From contig JAFZGR010000084.1 in assembly GCA_017555325.1 (NCBI GenBank), forward strand, positions 1 to 6,381: 6,381 nt of DNA. The letters run 5' to 3'. Below, piece by piece: positions 5,043 to 6,381 of this stretch; the stretch's first letter is position 1; the number at the start of each line of letters is the position of its first letter. Source of the DNA: Alphaproteobacteria bacterium. Its GTDB lineage: Bacteria > Pseudomonadota > Alphaproteobacteria > CAAHEQ01 > UBA3637. The translations under genes and the position numbers were made by a program. Below the pieces are notes generated by a model, which saw only the letters and a list, made by a program, of their open reading frames with translations, ran no database searches and had not been told where the DNA came from.

Positions 5043-6381
5043 TCAATTGGTTTTTGTATTATTCATATCATCCGATTTGCGTTCCGTCAAGCCGTTTGGA
5101 TACAAACGTAATGTTTCCTGTAAAATTTGTGATGCAATCGGGGCTGCCGTTTTAGATCCACCCCCACCGTGTTCAACGGCAACAATCACGGCAAACTGCG
5201 GATTATCCAGCGGAGCAAATGCCGTAAACATAGCATGATCCCGATATTTCCATGGTAAATATTCTTGTGAACGAACACCTTTTTCCCGTTCTTTCATCGT
5301 AATACGACGAACTTGTGTACTTGCCGTTTTACCGGCCATTTTTTGACCGTTTATATCAAATCGAGCTTTATAGGCCGTTCCACCGGTCTTATTAACAACC
5401 ATATTCATACCGGAACGAATTAATTTTAAATGATATGGTGAAAATCCTAAACTTTCAGATGTTTTTTGTCGGATTTGACTTAAAACCAAACCCGGCTCAA
5501 CTGCATAACCACCATTTGCAATCCGTGCCGTTGCCAAAACCATTTGAAGTGGTGTAGCAGATAAAAAGCCTTGTCCGATACTTAAATTTAATGTATCCCC
5601 CCTACGCCAATTATCTTTAAATTTTGCCTTTTTCCATTCCTGCGAAGGTAAAATACCCGCTTTTTCCCCCGTTAGATTGAGTGAACTTTCAACCCCATAT
5701 CCCAATCGTTTAGCAACAGAAATAATTTTTTTCCAACCAATTTCCTGTGCTAATTCGTAAAAATAAACATCACACGAATGCATAAGGGCTTCTTCAATGG
5801 TTAAAGCCCCATGCCCTCCCCGTTTCCAGCAATGAAAATACTGTTTTCCGATTTGCATCCGTCCGGAACAAAATACCTTGCGAGAAGCTGTAATATGACC
5901 ACTTTCCAATCCCGCCAAAGCCACAACTAATTTAAAAATGGAACCAGGAGAATACAATCCGTTAATTGCTTTATTTTGAAGCGGTTTTTTCTCGTCTTGA
6001 ATCAACGGATTCCAAATTTTTTGGGGAATGGGACGAGTAAATATATTGGAATCAAATGACGGAGCAGAAACAAGAGCTAAAATCGCACCACTATGCACAT
6101 CCATGACAATAGCTGAACCTGCTTCTTCTCCCATTGCTTTTAAAGCAAATTCCTGTAAACGAGAATCAATTGTTAAAGTTAAATTTTCACCCTTTTGTGC
6201 ATTTTCTTCTTTTAAAACACGAATCGATCGTCCAAACGCATTAACTTCCGTTTCACGCATACCGGGCATACCCTGCAACGTTTTTTCCCATCCTTTTTCA
6301 ACGCCGATTCTGCCAATACGATACCCCGGCAAATCCAATAACGGTGAATCTTTATCATCAGAAACGTCTTTTTCCGTTAAA
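5043..6381 (-). CDS. mrdA: Penicillin-binding protein 2 (elongasome transpeptidase), 5' end outside window
   Basis: PBP2 cross-links the peptidoglycan made by RodA during elongation. The reading frame stays open to the right edge of the window, so the start, the N-terminal membrane anchor and most of the pedestal domain are missing. About 445 residues are visible; full-length family members have about 600-650. The TTG at 6338-6336 is internal, since the upstream codons (read from 6380) continue with the residues LTEKDVSDDKDSPLL. Counting that TTG codon as residue 1, the active-site Ser is S133 in SPGSIFK (130-136; SxxK with Ile where Thr is usual), the second motif is SCD at 188-190 (SxD, as in other PBP2 proteins), and the third motif is K337-T338-A339, where Lys-Thr/Ser-Gly is expected. 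The segment YFHCWKRGGHG (167-177) and GDTLNLSIGQGFLSATPLQM (247-266) are typical of PBP2. Cys157, Cys170, His176 and Cys189 may bind a metal. The gene is followed 19 bases later by rodA. A promoter must lie outside the window. Confidence 0.96.
   Translation of the reverse strand, partial: LTEKDVSDDKDSPLLDLPGYRIGRIGVEKGWEKTLQGMPGMRETEVNAFGRSIRVLKEENAQKGENLTLTIDSRLQEFALKAMGEEAGSAIVMDVHSGAILALVSAPSFDSNIFTRPIPQKIWNPLIQDEKKPLQNKAINGLYSPGSIFKLVVALAGLESGHITASRKVFCSGRMQIGKQYFHCWKRGGHGALTIEEALMHSCDVYFYELAQEIGWKKIISVAKRLGYGVESSLNLTGEKAGILPSQEWKKAKFKDNWRRGDTLNLSIGQGFLSATPLQMVLATARIANGGYAVEPGLVLSQIRQKTSESLGFSPYHLKLIRSGMNMVVNKTGGTAYKARFDINGQKMAGKTASTQVRRITMKEREKGVRSQEYLPWKYRDHAMFTAFAPLDNPQFAVIVAVEHGGGGSKTAAPIASQILQETLRLYPNGLTERKSDDMNNTKTN

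Noticed and set aside
5047..5238. Open frame of 63 codons on the plus strand at the 3' end of mrdA
   Set aside because: It is antisense to conserved PBP2 sequence and looks like a by-product of that gene's codons.

Overview
The window is an AT-rich bacterial chromosomal segment with compact gene packing and strong purine-rich Shine-Dalgarno sites. It most likely comes from an alphaproteobacterium, perhaps one of the AT-rich uncultured or host-associated lineages. This placement rests on the RodA and PBP2 sequences (for example the 'YSAGNGSWTPWA' start of RodA and 'GKTxxxQVRRI' in PBP2) and on the TPR-methyltransferase fusion, a common alphaproteobacterial architecture. It is inferred from remembered family features, not from a search.

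Layout from left to right. (1) 26-625, minus: coaE, dephospho-CoA kinase, the last enzyme of coenzyme A synthesis. (2) 626-750: divergent intergenic region with a good plus-strand promoter and a weaker minus-strand one. (3) 751-1146, plus: a small META/HslJ-like lipoprotein, followed by a clear intrinsic terminator at 1172-1204. (4) 1205-1334: a well-formed sigma70-type promoter with a perfect palindrome over the predicted start point. (5) 1335-1940, plus: a MarC-family membrane protein. (6) 1941-2056: a convergent intergenic region with a 15-bp perfect inverted repeat, probably a two-way terminator. (7) 2057-6381, minus: an operon read right to left, mrdA (PBP2, 5' end outside the window), then rodA, then a TPR-methyltransferase gene, with gaps of only 19 and 12 bp.

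The right-hand operon is the core of the elongasome. RodA polymerises lipid II into glycan strands and PBP2 cross-links them during lateral wall growth. The TPR-methyltransferase is translated directly after RodA, and its Shine-Dalgarno sequence overlaps the rodA stop codon, so it may have a job linked to the envelope, but its substrate cannot be read from the sequence. The left half holds a housekeeping enzyme and two singly transcribed envelope genes.

No RNA genes, CRISPR arrays, insertion sequences or phage genes were seen, and no stretch over 300 bases lacks a gene. I do not see a wholly new system. The best second-look items are a KTG-to-KTA change and a Cys/His cluster in PBP2, the TPR-methyltransferase in the mrdA-rodA operon, the Bacteroidota-like MarC, the palindrome at the marC promoter, and the long inverted repeat between the convergent genes.
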